Made by a program: the position numbers and the translations under genes. Source: Ruegeria discodermiae (GTDB lineage: Bacteria > Pseudomonadota > Alphaproteobacteria > Rhodobacterales > Rhodobacteraceae). From it: DNA of 64,000 bases. Shown here in pieces: positions 55,848 to 64,000 of this stretch. Under the pieces are notes generated by a model that searched no databases, was not told the origin of the DNA, and was given only the letters and a program-made list of their open reading frames with translations. The stretch covers positions 1 to 64,000 of the forward strand of contig NZ_JAVAMO010000008.1 of the NCBI RefSeq assembly GCF_030758345.1, read 5' to 3'. The stretch's first letter is position 1, and each line of letters opens with the position of its first letter.

Positions 55848-56524
55848 GATCTCTGCGCGGCAGACCGGTTCAGCATGATTGCATAGAGGTTGGTCGAGGC
55901 GAGTATGCTAGACCGATGTTTGGCAAGGCCTCCGAAATAGATGTTGGATACGGTGTCAGGGTCGAGAATCCGGCCCAGTGCTCTGCCACCGGGCTAGATA
56001 CAATGCATCCCGCCGCCTGCCAGGTTCCAGATTTTTATGGAAACGTCAGAGGCGCCGACATCCACAATGAAGAAAGGCGTGCCAATCAACGGCGCGCCGC
56101 CGGAAGAATCGTAGTGGCGGATGCATTGTTTCACTTTCGCATCGAACATCCTGCCCGTATCAGCCATGCGAAAGCACATCTTCGACCGGGCAGAACGCGA
56201 GTCCGTTCGGGCAGTCCATATCTGTAGCCGTAGCAATCATCTCACCCGTATTCGGATAAACATGACAGACGTCGCAGGGCAGCTCATGTTCTGAAGAAAC
56301 CTTCCTAATTTGTTGCGATCCCATAATGGGCTGCTGAACCGGTTAGACCCCTCCGATCTGACCAGCGTATCGTTGGGCGAATTGAGCCTCTGTCCCTCAA
56401 AGCTGGTGGCAATCACCGTGACCGAGCAATCAAGCTCGGCCCCGGTGGCGCGCCGTGTGCCGTCGTTCCATGGCATCAACCCTGCCTGTTGGTCGCGGGC
56501 GGGGCGAATGGTAATCGCATTCAT
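55844..56524 (-). pseudogene. SMP-30/gluconolactonase-like gene, frameshifted
   Basis: Successive pieces in different frames reconstruct the family: DGTRRATGAELD, SFEGQRLNSPNDTLVRS; GEMIATATDMDCPNGLAF; ADTGRMFDAKVKQ; and VSNIYFGGLAKHRSSILASTNLYAIMLN near the stop. At least two frame changes and probable small deletions make it a pseudogene. Confidence 0.78.
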
Positions 56525-56527
56525 AGG

Positions 56528-56712
56528 TCACGGGATCGTCGTGATGTCGCTAGCAGCGAACAACATCTGACCTTTGACAAAGCACAAGGCCGGGACAGAC
56601 AGAAACACCGAGGGGCCTGCCTCGGTCAAATCTCGGGCCAGCGCAAATCCGGTGCCCAGCGAGGATGCGGTGACCAGGATAGTTTTCCCGGTCAGATCAA
56701 AATGGTCATAGC
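56528..56712 (-). pseudogene. Short-chain dehydrogenase remnant
   Basis: HFDLTGKTILVTASSLGTGFALARDLTEAG is the N-terminal cofactor-binding part of a 2-deoxygluconate-dehydrogenase-like SDR. It joins a short tail (GQMLFAASDITTIP) that could be the C-terminus of the same gene, implying a large internal deletion. The natural ATG is one base out of frame. It follows the Rieske gene on the same strand. Confidence 0.65.
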
Positions 56713-57024
56713 TCAGAATTCCACCAAGACCTCGTCGCCTTCGATAACCACAGGATAAGTTTTCAGTGCCACGCAAACCGGCGGTACGGTAGGGTCGCCT
56801 GTGCGGTAGTCGAACGCCCCAAAGTGCAGCGGACATTCAATGTCGAACTCATCCACGATTCCCTCAGAAAGGTGCTGTTTTTCGTGGGTACAATAGCCGT
56901 CGGTAGCATAGAAGTTTCCGTCCGGACCGTGGATAATTATCAGGCTTTTGTCTTCGTGATCAAAGCGCATGACGTCTTCTTCTTCAATGTCGTCTACGGA
57001 GCAGACGCGAATTTTCTTTGCCAT
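56713..57024 (-). CDS. Rieske-type ferredoxin (MocE-like)
   Basis: A 103-residue soluble Rieske protein with both cluster-binding pairs intact: CTHEKQHL and CPLHFGAFDYRTG. MocE-type ferredoxins donate electrons to membrane or soluble oxygenases. The divergently encoded hydroxylase (59473) and ferredoxin reductase (60501) are plausible partners, the three together resembling the rhizobial MocD/MocE/MocF set. ATG 57024 has GAGG seven bases upstream. Confidence 0.9.
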   Translation of the reverse strand: MAKKIRVCSVDDIEEEDVMRFDHEDKSLIIIHGPDGNFYATDGYCTHEKQHLSEGIVDEFDIECPLHFGAFDYRTGDPTVPPVCVALKTYPVVIEGDEVLVEF

Positions 57025-57042
57025 ATCGGTCCTCAAATCCTG

Positions 57043-57865
57043 TCAATTTCGGTCATCAGCTTTTCGTATTCGTCCGGTGCCATATGGGGCGTGATGCTGT
57101 CCGGTGGAAAGCTGCCATTGGTGGCCGCGTCGCGAAAGGCGCTGACGGCGGCGACACGCGCGGCGTATAGCTAGCGGTGCAATCGGGCCAGATTGCCAAA
57201 GGCCTGCACATGGCGCGGCGGGTTTTCGGTTTCGCCGGTCAGGTCGTTCTGAAACAGAAAGTTCACATCTCCGCCCCGCCCGAGCCAAGCGACATACAGA
57301 TCATTTAGGTGCGGCGGGCGATCTCGGTCATCGTCTCGCCACAAATCACCTCGGATTCCACGGCAAAGGCCCCTGCGTTTTCAAGGCGCTTGAAATCGCG
57401 AAAAAGCTCCAGCGCTTCATCGGCAGTCTTGCCCATGGCTCGCATCCCGCCCGTCGCAACCGATTTGCGCGGCACGAGGCCTAGATGTTCCGTGACCGGG
57501 ATGCCTTCTTTGCTTAGCGTTTCGACCATGTCAAAGCTGCGGGGCGTTATCACCGCATCCGCACCCAGATGCAGCGCATCTAAAGCCGCGCTCAGGATGT
57601 CGTCGGTCGTCTTGACCTCGGTCAGTTTGATCGCGGCTGTGCAAAAGGTCGTCTTGTTATGCTGGCGGACATGTCCCATGCTCGCTGCGTCCGACACGAT
57701 CATGTCAATCCCGACCTCTTCGGCGGCGCGCAATTCATCCGGTGCGTTGGCTGTGACTTGTGTCAATTTGCGGCCCTGTGCTTTGGCCTTGCGCATACAG
57801 GGAATCGTGACGGTGCGCCGCGCAGGTTGGGCCCCGAATGTGTAGATGGCCTTCACAGGTTTCAC
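57043..57865 (-). pseudogene. PanB-like (ketopantoate hydroxymethyltransferase family) gene, broken 3' part
   Basis: The first 186 codons are intact: VGIDMIVSDAASMG, GADAVITPRSFDMVETLSKEGIPVTEHLGLVPRKS and AGAFAVESEVICGETMTEIA match the PanB/PEP-mutase superfamily fold. A TAA at 57305-57307 ends the frame. Beyond it the remaining family sequence is still readable, MICMSLGSGG, then in another frame NFLFQNDLTGETENPPRH, with a further stop after LHR. This points to a recent loss. True PanB has different signature residues, so the original substrate is probably not ketoisovalerate. It is coupled to the SDR gene. Confidence 0.72.
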
Positions 57866-58599
57866 CCCCGACCGATGAAGGGCATGGCGGTGGCCATGAC
57901 GGTCATGAACTGGACATTTGCCTCAAGCGGTAGATTGGCCATGTGCAACACGGACTGCGCAACGTTCTCCACACTCATCACCGGTTCGGGCTTCAGGGTT
58001 CCATCAGCCTGCGGCACGCCGCCGGACATTTTCGAGGTCATCTCGGACGCTGTATTCCCAATATCGATCTGTCCGCATGCGATGTTGAACGGGCGGCCAT
58101 CCAGCGAAATCGAACGGGTCATGCCCGTGATCGCATGTTTGGAACTGGTATAGGGCACAGACCCCGGGCGCGGCACCGCAGCCGAGATCGAGCCGTTGTT
58201 AATTATTCTCCCCCCTTGAGGGTCCTGATCCCGCATCACGTTGAACGCCCCGCGCGCGCACAGAAACGCACCGTAAAGGTTTACGTTTATGACAGTCATA
58301 AAATCCTCGGGCGGGATATCCCCGATTGGTGCGGCTGCTACGTTGTTACCTGCATTGTTGAACAGGATATCCAACCGCCCATGCACCTGTTTGATTCGGT
58401 CATACAGAGCGTCAACCTGTGCCGCATCCGCCACGTCGCAGGCGATTGCCTGACCGTTACCCATGACTGCAACGGTTTCGTCAAGCGGTTCTTGCCGCCG
58501 TCCTGTAACCACAACCGTATATCCATTCTGGGCCAGTTTCAGCGCACAGGCCTTGCCAATGCCAGAGCCACCGCCCGTCACCAAAGCAATCTTGCTCAT
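57862..58599 (-). CDS. Short-chain dehydrogenase/reductase
   Basis: A 245-residue classical SDR: cofactor loop TGGGSGIGKACALKLAQ, Arg in VTGRRQ suggesting possible NADP use, NNAGNNVAAAP, catalytic Ser in NNGSISAAVP and YTSSK. ATGA overlaps at both ends join it to the GntR-type gene upstream and the PanB-like gene downstream, so these genes form one transcript. Confidence 0.92.
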   Translation of the reverse strand: MSKIALVTGGGSGIGKACALKLAQNGYTVVVTGRRQEPLDETVAVMGNGQAIACDVADAAQVDALYDRIKQVHGRLDILFNNAGNNVAAAPIGDIPPEDFMTVINVNLYGAFLCARGAFNVMRDQDPQGGRIINNGSISAAVPRPGSVPYTSSKHAITGMTRSISLDGRPFNIACGQIDIGNTASEMTSKMSGGVPQADGTLKPEPVMSVENVAQSVLHMANLPLEANVQFMTVMATAMPFIGRG

Positions 58600-59294
58600 G
58601 TTTCGTTTCCTCCCTTGGGTGCCAGCCGCTTGAGCAGGCGATTATCGTCCTCATACTGCGCTAGATGGGCGTGTATCGCATCCAGACAGGCGGGCAGATC
58701 GCGGGCTATGGCCGCATCATAAATCGCCCGATGTTCGCCACGCGTCACATGGGAAAAGCCAAACCCTTCAATTTGCGAGACCGCGTACATCCGAAACGTG
58801 TCGAAAACCGACTTGTATGTTCGTATCAGCAAATCCGAATTACATGCCCCCAACAGTGTACTGTGAAACACCCAGTCCTGACGCGACCAGCGTCTGAGAA
58901 ATGGCGTGACATCCTCGGCCTGCTCCATGCGCGCTTCGATGTAGTCGAGGTTATGGTGTGCCGCGTTCAGCGCCATCTCCCATTCAAAATCACCCTGTTT
59001 CAGCGCCAGTTCGGCCGCTTCACGTTCCAGCAACAGTCGCAGATGCGCGGCCTGACGGAACGTATCCTCGGAATGTTCTACGGCGCGGAAACCATGGTTC
59101 TTCTCATTTTCGACAAAACCTTCTCCGGCTAGTCGCAGCAATGCCTCGCGCAAGGCTGCCGTGGTGCAGCCAAACTCGGCTTTAAGATGATGTGGTTTCA
59201 GTCGTTGGCCGGATTTCCAGCGCCCCCAGATCAACCCGTCACGCAGGCTGTCGTAAATATCGGTCGGGGGTTTAGGGCCAGAGGAAACATCCAT
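58596..59294 (-). CDS. GntR/FCD-family transcriptional regulator
   Basis: A 232-residue regulator with an N-terminal winged helix (DIYDSLRDGLIWGRWKSGQRLKPHHL; TTAALREALLRLAGEGFVE) and an all-helical FCD ligand domain (RLLLEREAAELAL; DWVFHSTLLGACNSDLL; EHRAIYDAAIARD). It is first in the minus-strand operon and faces the hydroxylase operon across a 178-base divergent promoter region with palindromes, which it probably controls. Confidence 0.92.
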   Translation of the reverse strand: MDVSSGPKPPTDIYDSLRDGLIWGRWKSGQRLKPHHLKAEFGCTTAALREALLRLAGEGFVENEKNHGFRAVEHSEDTFRQAAHLRLLLEREAAELALKQGDFEWEMALNAAHHNLDYIEARMEQAEDVTPFLRRWSRQDWVFHSTLLGACNSDLLIRTYKSVFDTFRMYAVSQIEGFGFSHVTRGEHRAIYDAAIARDLPACLDAIHAHLAQYEDDNRLLKRLAPKGGNET

Positions 59295-59348
59295 CCTAAA
59301 GGGCGTAAGGACAGGCTGAGCCTAGGTCAAGGGAATTTTGACGATCAT

Positions 59349-59384
59349 CTATTTATTCGACAAATAGTCTAAGTTTCGAAACTT
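59349..59384. promoter_or_regulatory. Two palindromes in the GntR/hydroxylase divergent region
   Basis: CTATTT and AAATAG form an inverted repeat around seven bases (59349-59367). Next to it AAGTTTCGAAACTT (59371-59384) is a perfect 14-base palindrome. Both lie between the two divergent starts and just ahead of a possible -35 element. They are good candidates for GntR-type binding sites. Confidence 0.55.
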
Positions 59385-59387
59385 TTG

Positions 59388-59416
59388 TTGACGCAGCGAG
59401 AACTGACCGCTATCCG
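59388..59416 (+). promoter_or_regulatory. Possible promoter of the hydroxylase operon
   Basis: TTGACG is followed after 17 bases by TATCCG, 57 bases before the ATG at 59473. The -35 matches well and the -10 only partly. The 14-base palindrome lies directly upstream, as expected for a regulated promoter. Confidence 0.35.
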
Positions 59417-59472
59417 AATAAAAGGTCGGAGTCGCCCCTTCGGTCCAGATTGGGGTGAGGAAAGGACACGTC

Positions 59473-60504
59473 ATGGCGAAAAAGCCCAAGATCACAATTG
59501 ACGAACATGGCCAGGAACGAAACCGCCGCGGTGAGTGGTGGTCGGGCCGTCCCGTCTATCTTGAACCACTGCTGGATGATCCCCTGAATTTCCCGAAAGT
59601 GTTCAAATGGCTGACCGGTTTCCCCGGTTTCTTCTTGCCGTGGTTTGCCATCTATATGGTGCTGATCGGGGTGTGTTATGCTTGGTTCACGCCTGAACTG
59701 GCGCGGATGGAAGAATTCCGGATCGGTTGGATGGGCGAGATTCTGTTGCGCAATCTGGTCCTGATTTGGGTCTGGACCGGCATTTTTCACTTGTGGTTCT
59801 GCGGCTATAAAAAGCAGGGTCGTTTGAAGAAGTACAACGCCAACTGGCAGGCCAAAAACAACTCGACTTTCCTGTTTAGCGACCAGGTCTGGGACAATAT
59901 CTTCTGGGCGCAGGTCGGCACGCTGGTCTGGACGGGGTATGAGTGTTTCCTTTGGTGGGGCTATGCAAACGGCTGGATGCCCTATCTTGATCCGGCGGAA
60001 CATCCGATCTTGTTCTGCCTGCTGATGATGGCGGTTCCGTTTTGGCGCAACTTCCACTTCTACTGGATTCACCGCCTGATCCATTGGAAGCCACTTTATG
60101 ACTGGGTGCACTACCTGCACCACAAGAACGTAAATGTCGGCCCCTGGTCCGGTATGGCCATGCATCCGGTCGAGCATCTGGTCTATTTCTCATGCATGCT
60201 GATCCATATGATAGTGCCCAGCCATCCGCTTCACATGATGTTCAATGGGTTCCAAACCGCACTTGGACCGGCGGTCAGTCATTCGGGTTTTGACGAGATA
60301 ATGTTCGGGGATGAGCTGGCACTGCGCAATGACCGTTATATGCATTACCTGCACCACCGCTATCACAATGTGAATTTCGGTGAAAGCAATGTGCCCCTGG
60401 ACAAGTGGTTCGGCAGCCTACATGACGGCACGCCCGAGGCCGATGAGCACTTCCGAAAGCTGCACACTGAGCGCACCAAGGCTATGCGCAGCACCCAAGC
60501 ATGA
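59473..60504 (+). CDS. Fatty-acid-hydroxylase / sterol-desaturase family membrane enzyme
   Basis: A 343-residue integral membrane di-iron oxygenase. His boxes are visible as HRLIH (near 200), HYLHHKN (near 214) and HYLHHRYHN (near 291). Four or five hydrophobic segments lie before and between them. It probably hydroxylates or desaturates a lipid or hydrophobic compound using electrons from the Rieske protein and the reductase encoded nearby. GAGGAAAGG precedes ATG 59473. Its stop overlaps the reductase start (ATGA). Confidence 0.88.
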   Translation: MAKKPKITIDEHGQERNRRGEWWSGRPVYLEPLLDDPLNFPKVFKWLTGFPGFFLPWFAIYMVLIGVCYAWFTPELARMEEFRIGWMGEILLRNLVLIWVWTGIFHLWFCGYKKQGRLKKYNANWQAKNNSTFLFSDQVWDNIFWAQVGTLVWTGYECFLWWGYANGWMPYLDPAEHPILFCLLMMAVPFWRNFHFYWIHRLIHWKPLYDWVHYLHHKNVNVGPWSGMAMHPVEHLVYFSCMLIHMIVPSHPLHMMFNGFQTALGPAVSHSGFDEIMFGDELALRNDRYMHYLHHRYHNVNFGESNVPLDKWFGSLHDGTPEADEHFRKLHTERTKAMRSTQA

Positions 60505-61667
60505 GCGGTATCGTCATTGTCGGCGCTGGCCATGCGGGTCTGCGCGCGGCGACCTCGGCCCGCAGATCAGGTTTCGAGGGGCCGATAACTTTGATCGACC
60601 GGGATGCGGTCTGGCCGCCGCACGAACGCCCGCCCCTCTCGAAATGGCGTGAAGATGGGGTCGAGGCGCGCCACATCATCCCGGCAGAACATGTCGATGC
60701 GGCGGAGCTGACGTTCCAGCGTGATCAGGTGGAAGCGATTGATCCCGGCGCGCGGAGTCTGACGCTGTCCGATGGCGCAATACTTGGATTTGACAAATTG
60801 CTGCTGGCCACCGGGGCAGGGGCCCGCGCTTTTCGCGATGCCATGACCCTGCGCACCAAAGCCGATGCGGACGCCATACGCGAACGCGCGGCAGACGCGG
60901 AATCGGCCATCATCGTCGGAGCTGGTTTCATCGGCTTGGAGCTGGCTTCAAGCTTGCGCACCATGGGTGTCGCCGTGCGCGTGGTCGAAAAGGCAGACCG
61001 CATCCTTGCGCGCGGCGCGACTCCGGCGGTTGCAGCCATCGTGCAAAACCGTCATGTCGCGGCGGGCGTGGCGTTCAGTCTGAACCATAGTGTGACGCCG
61101 GAGGAACTGGTGCAGGCCGATCTCGTTATTGCCGGTGTCGGTTCAGCCCCGGTCGTCGAATTGGCCGAACAGGCCGGACTGTCGGTCGACAACGGGATTC
61201 TGGTGGATCGCCATCTGTGCACGTCACACCCTGACATCTTTGCAGCCGGCGATTGCTGTGCGGTCCCAGTTTTGGGCGAACAGCCAACCCGGCTGGAGGC
61301 TTGGACCGCCGCTGGCCAGCAAGGTGATATCGCAGGTCACAACATGACCTGTTCCGATGACCTGCGATCATGTGAATTGACGCCCTGGCTCTGGTTGAAT
61401 CAGTATGACTATGTGCTACAAAGCGCGGGCCTGCAAAAACCGGACCATCAGATCATTGACCGCGCTTATGGGCCTGACCACCATATTTCCTTTGGCCTTT
61501 CAGACGGAAAGTTGTCTTTCGCTGTAGGTGTTGCGCGAGGTGTGAAGATTGCAAAAGATATGCGCTTTGCAATGAAGCTGATAGAAAGCGCGCGCAGTGG
61601 ACAGCACGGCCCTCGCCGATCCGGTCATTGCACTCAAAAATCTGCTCAAGGTATAGGTCCAGAATGA
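60501..61667 (+). CDS. FAD-dependent ferredoxin-reductase-type oxidoreductase (MocF-like)
   Basis: A 388-residue pyridine-nucleotide-disulfide-class flavoprotein. The FAD loop is IVGAGHAGLRAA at the N-terminus, the NAD loop VGAGFIGLELASSL is near residue 138, and the second FAD motif IFAAGDC is near 247. The C-terminal domain is typical of reductases for Rieske and plant-type ferredoxins. It likely reduces the Rieske protein at 56713 for the hydroxylase. It is coupled by ATGA to both neighbours. Confidence 0.92.
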   Translation: MSGIVIVGAGHAGLRAATSARRSGFEGPITLIDRDAVWPPHERPPLSKWREDGVEARHIIPAEHVDAAELTFQRDQVEAIDPGARSLTLSDGAILGFDKLLLATGAGARAFRDAMTLRTKADADAIRERAADAESAIIVGAGFIGLELASSLRTMGVAVRVVEKADRILARGATPAVAAIVQNRHVAAGVAFSLNHSVTPEELVQADLVIAGVGSAPVVELAEQAGLSVDNGILVDRHLCTSHPDIFAAGDCCAVPVLGEQPTRLEAWTAAGQQGDIAGHNMTCSDDLRSCELTPWLWLNQYDYVLQSAGLQKPDHQIIDRAYGPDHHISFGLSDGKLSFAVGVARGVKIAKDMRFAMKLIESARSGQHGPRRSGHCTQKSAQGIGPE

Positions 61668-62617
61668 CCAAACCAGATATCCTCGCTGTGGGATCTTATG
61701 CGGAATACGACCAGGTGCCCATGGACAACGCCTTTACAGTCTGGTCCATGGATGAAGGCGGCACGCCGGACCATCTGCCCGAAGACGCTTTAGCCTCAAT
61801 CCGCGCCATCGCTTTTCGCGGTCATTCATTTCTCGGCGATGAGATCATGGACCGGTTTCCCAATTTGGGAATGATTGCCAATCTTGGCGTGGGCTATGAC
61901 ACAATCGATGTGGCCCATGCGGTGAGCCGCGGCATTCTGGTGTCCAACACACCCGATGTCCTGACTGAGGATGTAGCCGATCTGGGCGTTGGCATGATGA
62001 TCGCATGGTCGCGCGGGATTCCGGGGGCGCAGGGTTGGATACGATCCGGCGACTGGACGCAGCACGGCGAATACCGGCTGCAACGCAAAGTGTCGGGCAA
62101 ACGCGTGGGGATCGTCGGGCTGGGTCGGATCGGGCGCGCGCTGGCGGAACGGCTGGTGCCGTTCAATATCGATGTCAGTTATTTTTCACGCTCCGAAAAA
62201 GACACGCCGAGATGGACCTATTTCAGCGATATCAGCGCGATGGCCGAACATGTCGATGTGCTGTTCGTGTGCATTTCTGGCGGCCCTGCAACGGCAGGTA
62301 TCGTGGGGGCCGAGACACTCGCGGCGCTGGGGCCTGACGGGCTGCTGGTGAACATCTCACGTGGAACAACGGTTGACGAAGCGGCACTTCTGAATGCACT
62401 GGAAAACTGTCAGGTCGCAGGTGCCGCGCTGGATGTATTCCTGAATGAACCCAACATTGATCCGCGCTTTCTGCAACTCGACAACGTGCTACTGCAGCCG
62501 CACCAATCTTCAGGTACGATCGAGACGCGGACGGCGATGGGTGCTCTGCAACGCGAGAACCTTGCAGCGTTTTTTGCTGGCCGCTCGCTAGTGACGCCCG
62601 TGCCCGAGTGCGCCTAG
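61664..62617 (+). CDS. D-2-hydroxyacid dehydrogenase
   Basis: A 317-residue NAD(P)-dependent dehydrogenase. NLGVGYDTIDV and VSNTPDVLTEDVADLGVGMM are in the catalytic domain, the cofactor loop is VGIVGLGRIGRAL near residue 150, and the catalytic set appears as Arg in NISRGTTVDE, Glu in FLNEPNI and His in QPHQSS. Glyoxylate or hydroxypyruvate reductase-like activity is typical; the substrate here is unknown. It starts at the ATGA overlap with the reductase gene and ends the operon. Confidence 0.9.
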   Translation: MTKPDILAVGSYAEYDQVPMDNAFTVWSMDEGGTPDHLPEDALASIRAIAFRGHSFLGDEIMDRFPNLGMIANLGVGYDTIDVAHAVSRGILVSNTPDVLTEDVADLGVGMMIAWSRGIPGAQGWIRSGDWTQHGEYRLQRKVSGKRVGIVGLGRIGRALAERLVPFNIDVSYFSRSEKDTPRWTYFSDISAMAEHVDVLFVCISGGPATAGIVGAETLAALGPDGLLVNISRGTTVDEAALLNALENCQVAGAALDVFLNEPNIDPRFLQLDNVLLQPHQSSGTIETRTAMGALQRENLAAFFAGRSLVTPVPECA

Positions 62618-62702
62618 GTCGTACCTGAGGATTGCAGCGACCTTGCCGGTATGAGCCTTAGACCTTAAGCCATCTACAAGTGCATACGCTCCGGGTTGAT
62701 GC

Positions 62703-63047
62703 TTGATCGATGCGCGTGGTCCAGTCAGCTTCGCGGGCACTCCGGATGATCCCACAACCGGGCACATTCCTGGCGCGCGGCAACTCCCGTTTTCACTTCT
62801 CCTGGATGAGGAAACGGGGCAATTCCTTGAGGCAGACGAAATTACCAAGATCTTCGATCAACATTCGCCGGACTGGCGGGACAAACCCATAATCACTACT
62901 TGTGGATCGGGATACGCAGCAACTGTGACGCTTCTTGCGTTGGAGCAGCTGGGTGTTTCCGCCCGTCTGTTTGATGGCTCATTCTCGGTTTGGAAACGTG
63001 ATCCAAACCGTCCCATTGAGCAGAGCGAACCTCCACTAGCGAAGTAG
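62703..63047 (+). pseudogene. Rhodanese / sulfurtransferase C-terminal fragment
   Basis: About 114 residues match the second domain of two-domain 3-mercaptopyruvate or thiosulfate sulfurtransferases: GHIPGARQLPF and the active-site loop TTCGSGYAA with its catalytic Cys near residue 69. The first domain is missing and the only start is an RBS-less TTG, so it is probably a truncated gene. A single-domain rhodanese cannot be excluded. Confidence 0.65.
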
Positions 63048-63375
63048 TGACGGGCCTTCTTCTTCGTCCTCAAAAATCTCCGGCACCGCGTTCAACCCGT
63101 TGATCGCTGAGAGCAGGGCACCTTGGAGCGCCGGCGACGTTCACTTTCAACCGAGTTGAGGCAATACTCAACCTGGCCGCCAACAAGGATGAAGGTCTAG
63201 CGCAACTTGCAGAAGTTGAGTTCTCATGTCGATCCTTCGCGTTGGCTCCATCACTATAATGTCGCTCGTCACCTCAATTGAGAGCCGAGTAATCATCGAG
63301 AACCACGCTCGGTTGGCGCGTGGCTTGGGCTAACAGCTCCGCGTTTCTGATCCAGCGAAGTCAATTACGAGGGTC
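63048..63375. other. Intergenic, no gene recognised
   Basis: This AT-richer stretch between two gene fragments has no open frame with family resemblance on either strand. It may contain the flank of the IS110 fragment that follows. Confidence 0.5.
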
Positions 63376-63605
63376 ACATATCCCGACGCGGAGAGCGTCA
63401 TTTGCGAAGGCAGCTCTATGAGACCGCCGCCATTATCCTGACCCGAAGCTCAGCCGATTGCGACCTTCGGGCGTGGGATCTCAACCTTTGGGAAAAGATC
63501 GGCTTCAAACATGCGGCAACTGCCGCCGCGCGCAAGATGTCAAACATAATGCATGCCACGCTCAAAACCGGCATGCTCTTCAATCAAGTGCCCGTAGGCG
63601 CTTGA
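63376..63605 (+). pseudogene. IS110-family transposase C-terminal fragment
   Basis: ISRRGERHLRRQLYETAA, then LNLWEKIGFKHAATAAARKMSNIMHATLKTG is the C-terminal helix region of a second type of IS110 transposase. The catalytic part is absent. Its last codons overlap the 3' end of the hydroxyacid dehydrogenase on the other strand, so the element's edge lies in that gene's end. Confidence 0.75.
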
Positions 63606-64000
63606 ACAACGAAGAGGTATCCCAGCGACCACCGCCAAGTTTCTGCACGTCTTTATAAAACTGATCGACCAAAGCGGTGACCGGCAGGCTGGCGCCCGTT
63701 TCATTGGCCGTTTCCAAGCAGATACCCAGGTCTTTCCGCATCCAGTCAACGGCAAAGCCGTGGTCGAAATGGTCATCAAGCATAGTTTCGTACCTGTTCA
63801 CCATCTGCCAGCTTCCGGCAGCGCCCTGACTGATGACTTCAACAACCGCCCGGCCATCCAGACCTGCTTTTTGTGCGAAATGAAGCGCCTCGCTTAGGCC
63901 CTGGACCAATCCTGCGATCGCAATCTGATTGCTCATCTTGGTCATTTGCCCGGCACCGGTTTCACCCAAGCGTCTGCAGATCTTTGAGTAAACCTGCATG
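63580..64000 (-). CDS. Beta-hydroxyacid dehydrogenase, C-terminal part (runs off right edge)
   Basis: The visible 140 codons are the helical C-terminal domain of the 3-hydroxyisobutyrate / tartronate-semialdehyde reductase family: GAGQMTKMSNQIAIAGLVQGLSEALHFA with the catalytic Lys, then VDWMRKDLGICLETANETGASLPVT and the tail GGGRWDTSSLFKRL. The cofactor-binding domain lies beyond the window. The last few residues (RALD) come from sequence shared with the IS110 fragment, implying that insertion changed the C-terminus slightly. Confidence 0.87.
   Translation of the reverse strand, partial: MQVYSKICRRLGETGAGQMTKMSNQIAIAGLVQGLSEALHFAQKAGLDGRAVVEVISQGAAGSWQMVNRYETMLDDHFDHGFAVDWMRKDLGICLETANETGASLPVTALVDQFYKDVQKLGGGRWDTSSLFKRLRALD

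Overview
The window looks like part of the genome (chromosome or large plasmid) of a marine Roseobacter-type alphaproteobacterium (Rhodobacterales). The evidence is high-GC coding, dense ATGA-overlapping operons, a Liv-type importer next to a Cox-like molybdenum hydroxylase cluster, a torECAD-type operon, a MocE/MocD/MocF-like redox set, and IS5, IS110, IS3, IS6, IS200 and IS481 debris. The assignment rests on gene content and protein resemblance only. I saw no rRNA, tRNA or CRISPR array.

Layout. 1-1.7 kb: IS5 and IS200-type remnants. 1.7-10.8 kb: a YceI-like protein diverges from an exo/endonuclease-type protein. A translationally coupled run of seven genes follows: CDP-alcohol phosphatidyltransferase, membrane sulfatase-fold enzyme, LPG-synthase-type membrane protein, NMT1-type ABC importer (binding protein, ATPase, tandem permease) and GT4 glycosyltransferase. 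It reads as an envelope lipid or headgroup operon. 10.8-16.5 kb: an AT-richer accessory patch with an IS110 transposase split by an IS3 fragment, a nonsense-mutated methyltransferase, a bacterial SABATH-type carboxyl methyltransferase, an IS6 fragment and a secreted NTF2-like protein.

17.1-44.1 kb: the central catabolic island. It encodes a Liv-type ABC importer whose second ATPase is fused to a Tm-1-like domain, followed by the matching Tm-1-type TIM-barrel gene and a 1157-residue flotillin-like protein with a giant 11-residue-periodic stalk. Next come two SRPBCC proteins, an FAD/2Fe-2S/molybdopterin hydroxylase with a split large subunit, MoxR and CoxE-type maturation factors, an amidohydrolase, an MBL lactonase, an SMP-30/isochorismatase-like fusion, an SDR, and a XylX-like FAH-family dehydratase. 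Upstream are a ketoglutarate-semialdehyde-type dehydrogenase, a Fe-ADH-fold protein that has lost its metal ligands, and an AraC regulator. The likely theme is uptake and oxidation of an unknown compound through a lactone and a 2-keto-3-deoxy acid to 2-oxoglutarate.

44.1-50 kb: a UPF0114 membrane protein, IS110 debris and a TMAO-reductase operon (torE-like, torC, torA, torD). 50-54.5 kb: an unusual cytoplasmic regulator (winged helix fused to an ABC-type solute-binding domain) followed by two phytanoyl-CoA-dioxygenase-family genes. 54.5-56.7 kb: a gene graveyard (IS5, IS481, DctP, LacI, SMP-30 and SDR remnants). 56.7-62.6 kb: a divergent GntR-controlled system with a Rieske ferredoxin, a broken PanB-like gene and an SDR on one side, and a fatty-acid-hydroxylase-type enzyme, a ferredoxin reductase and a D-2-hydroxyacid dehydrogenase on the other. 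62.7-64 kb: a rhodanese fragment, an IS110 fragment and a hydroxyacid dehydrogenase running off the right edge.
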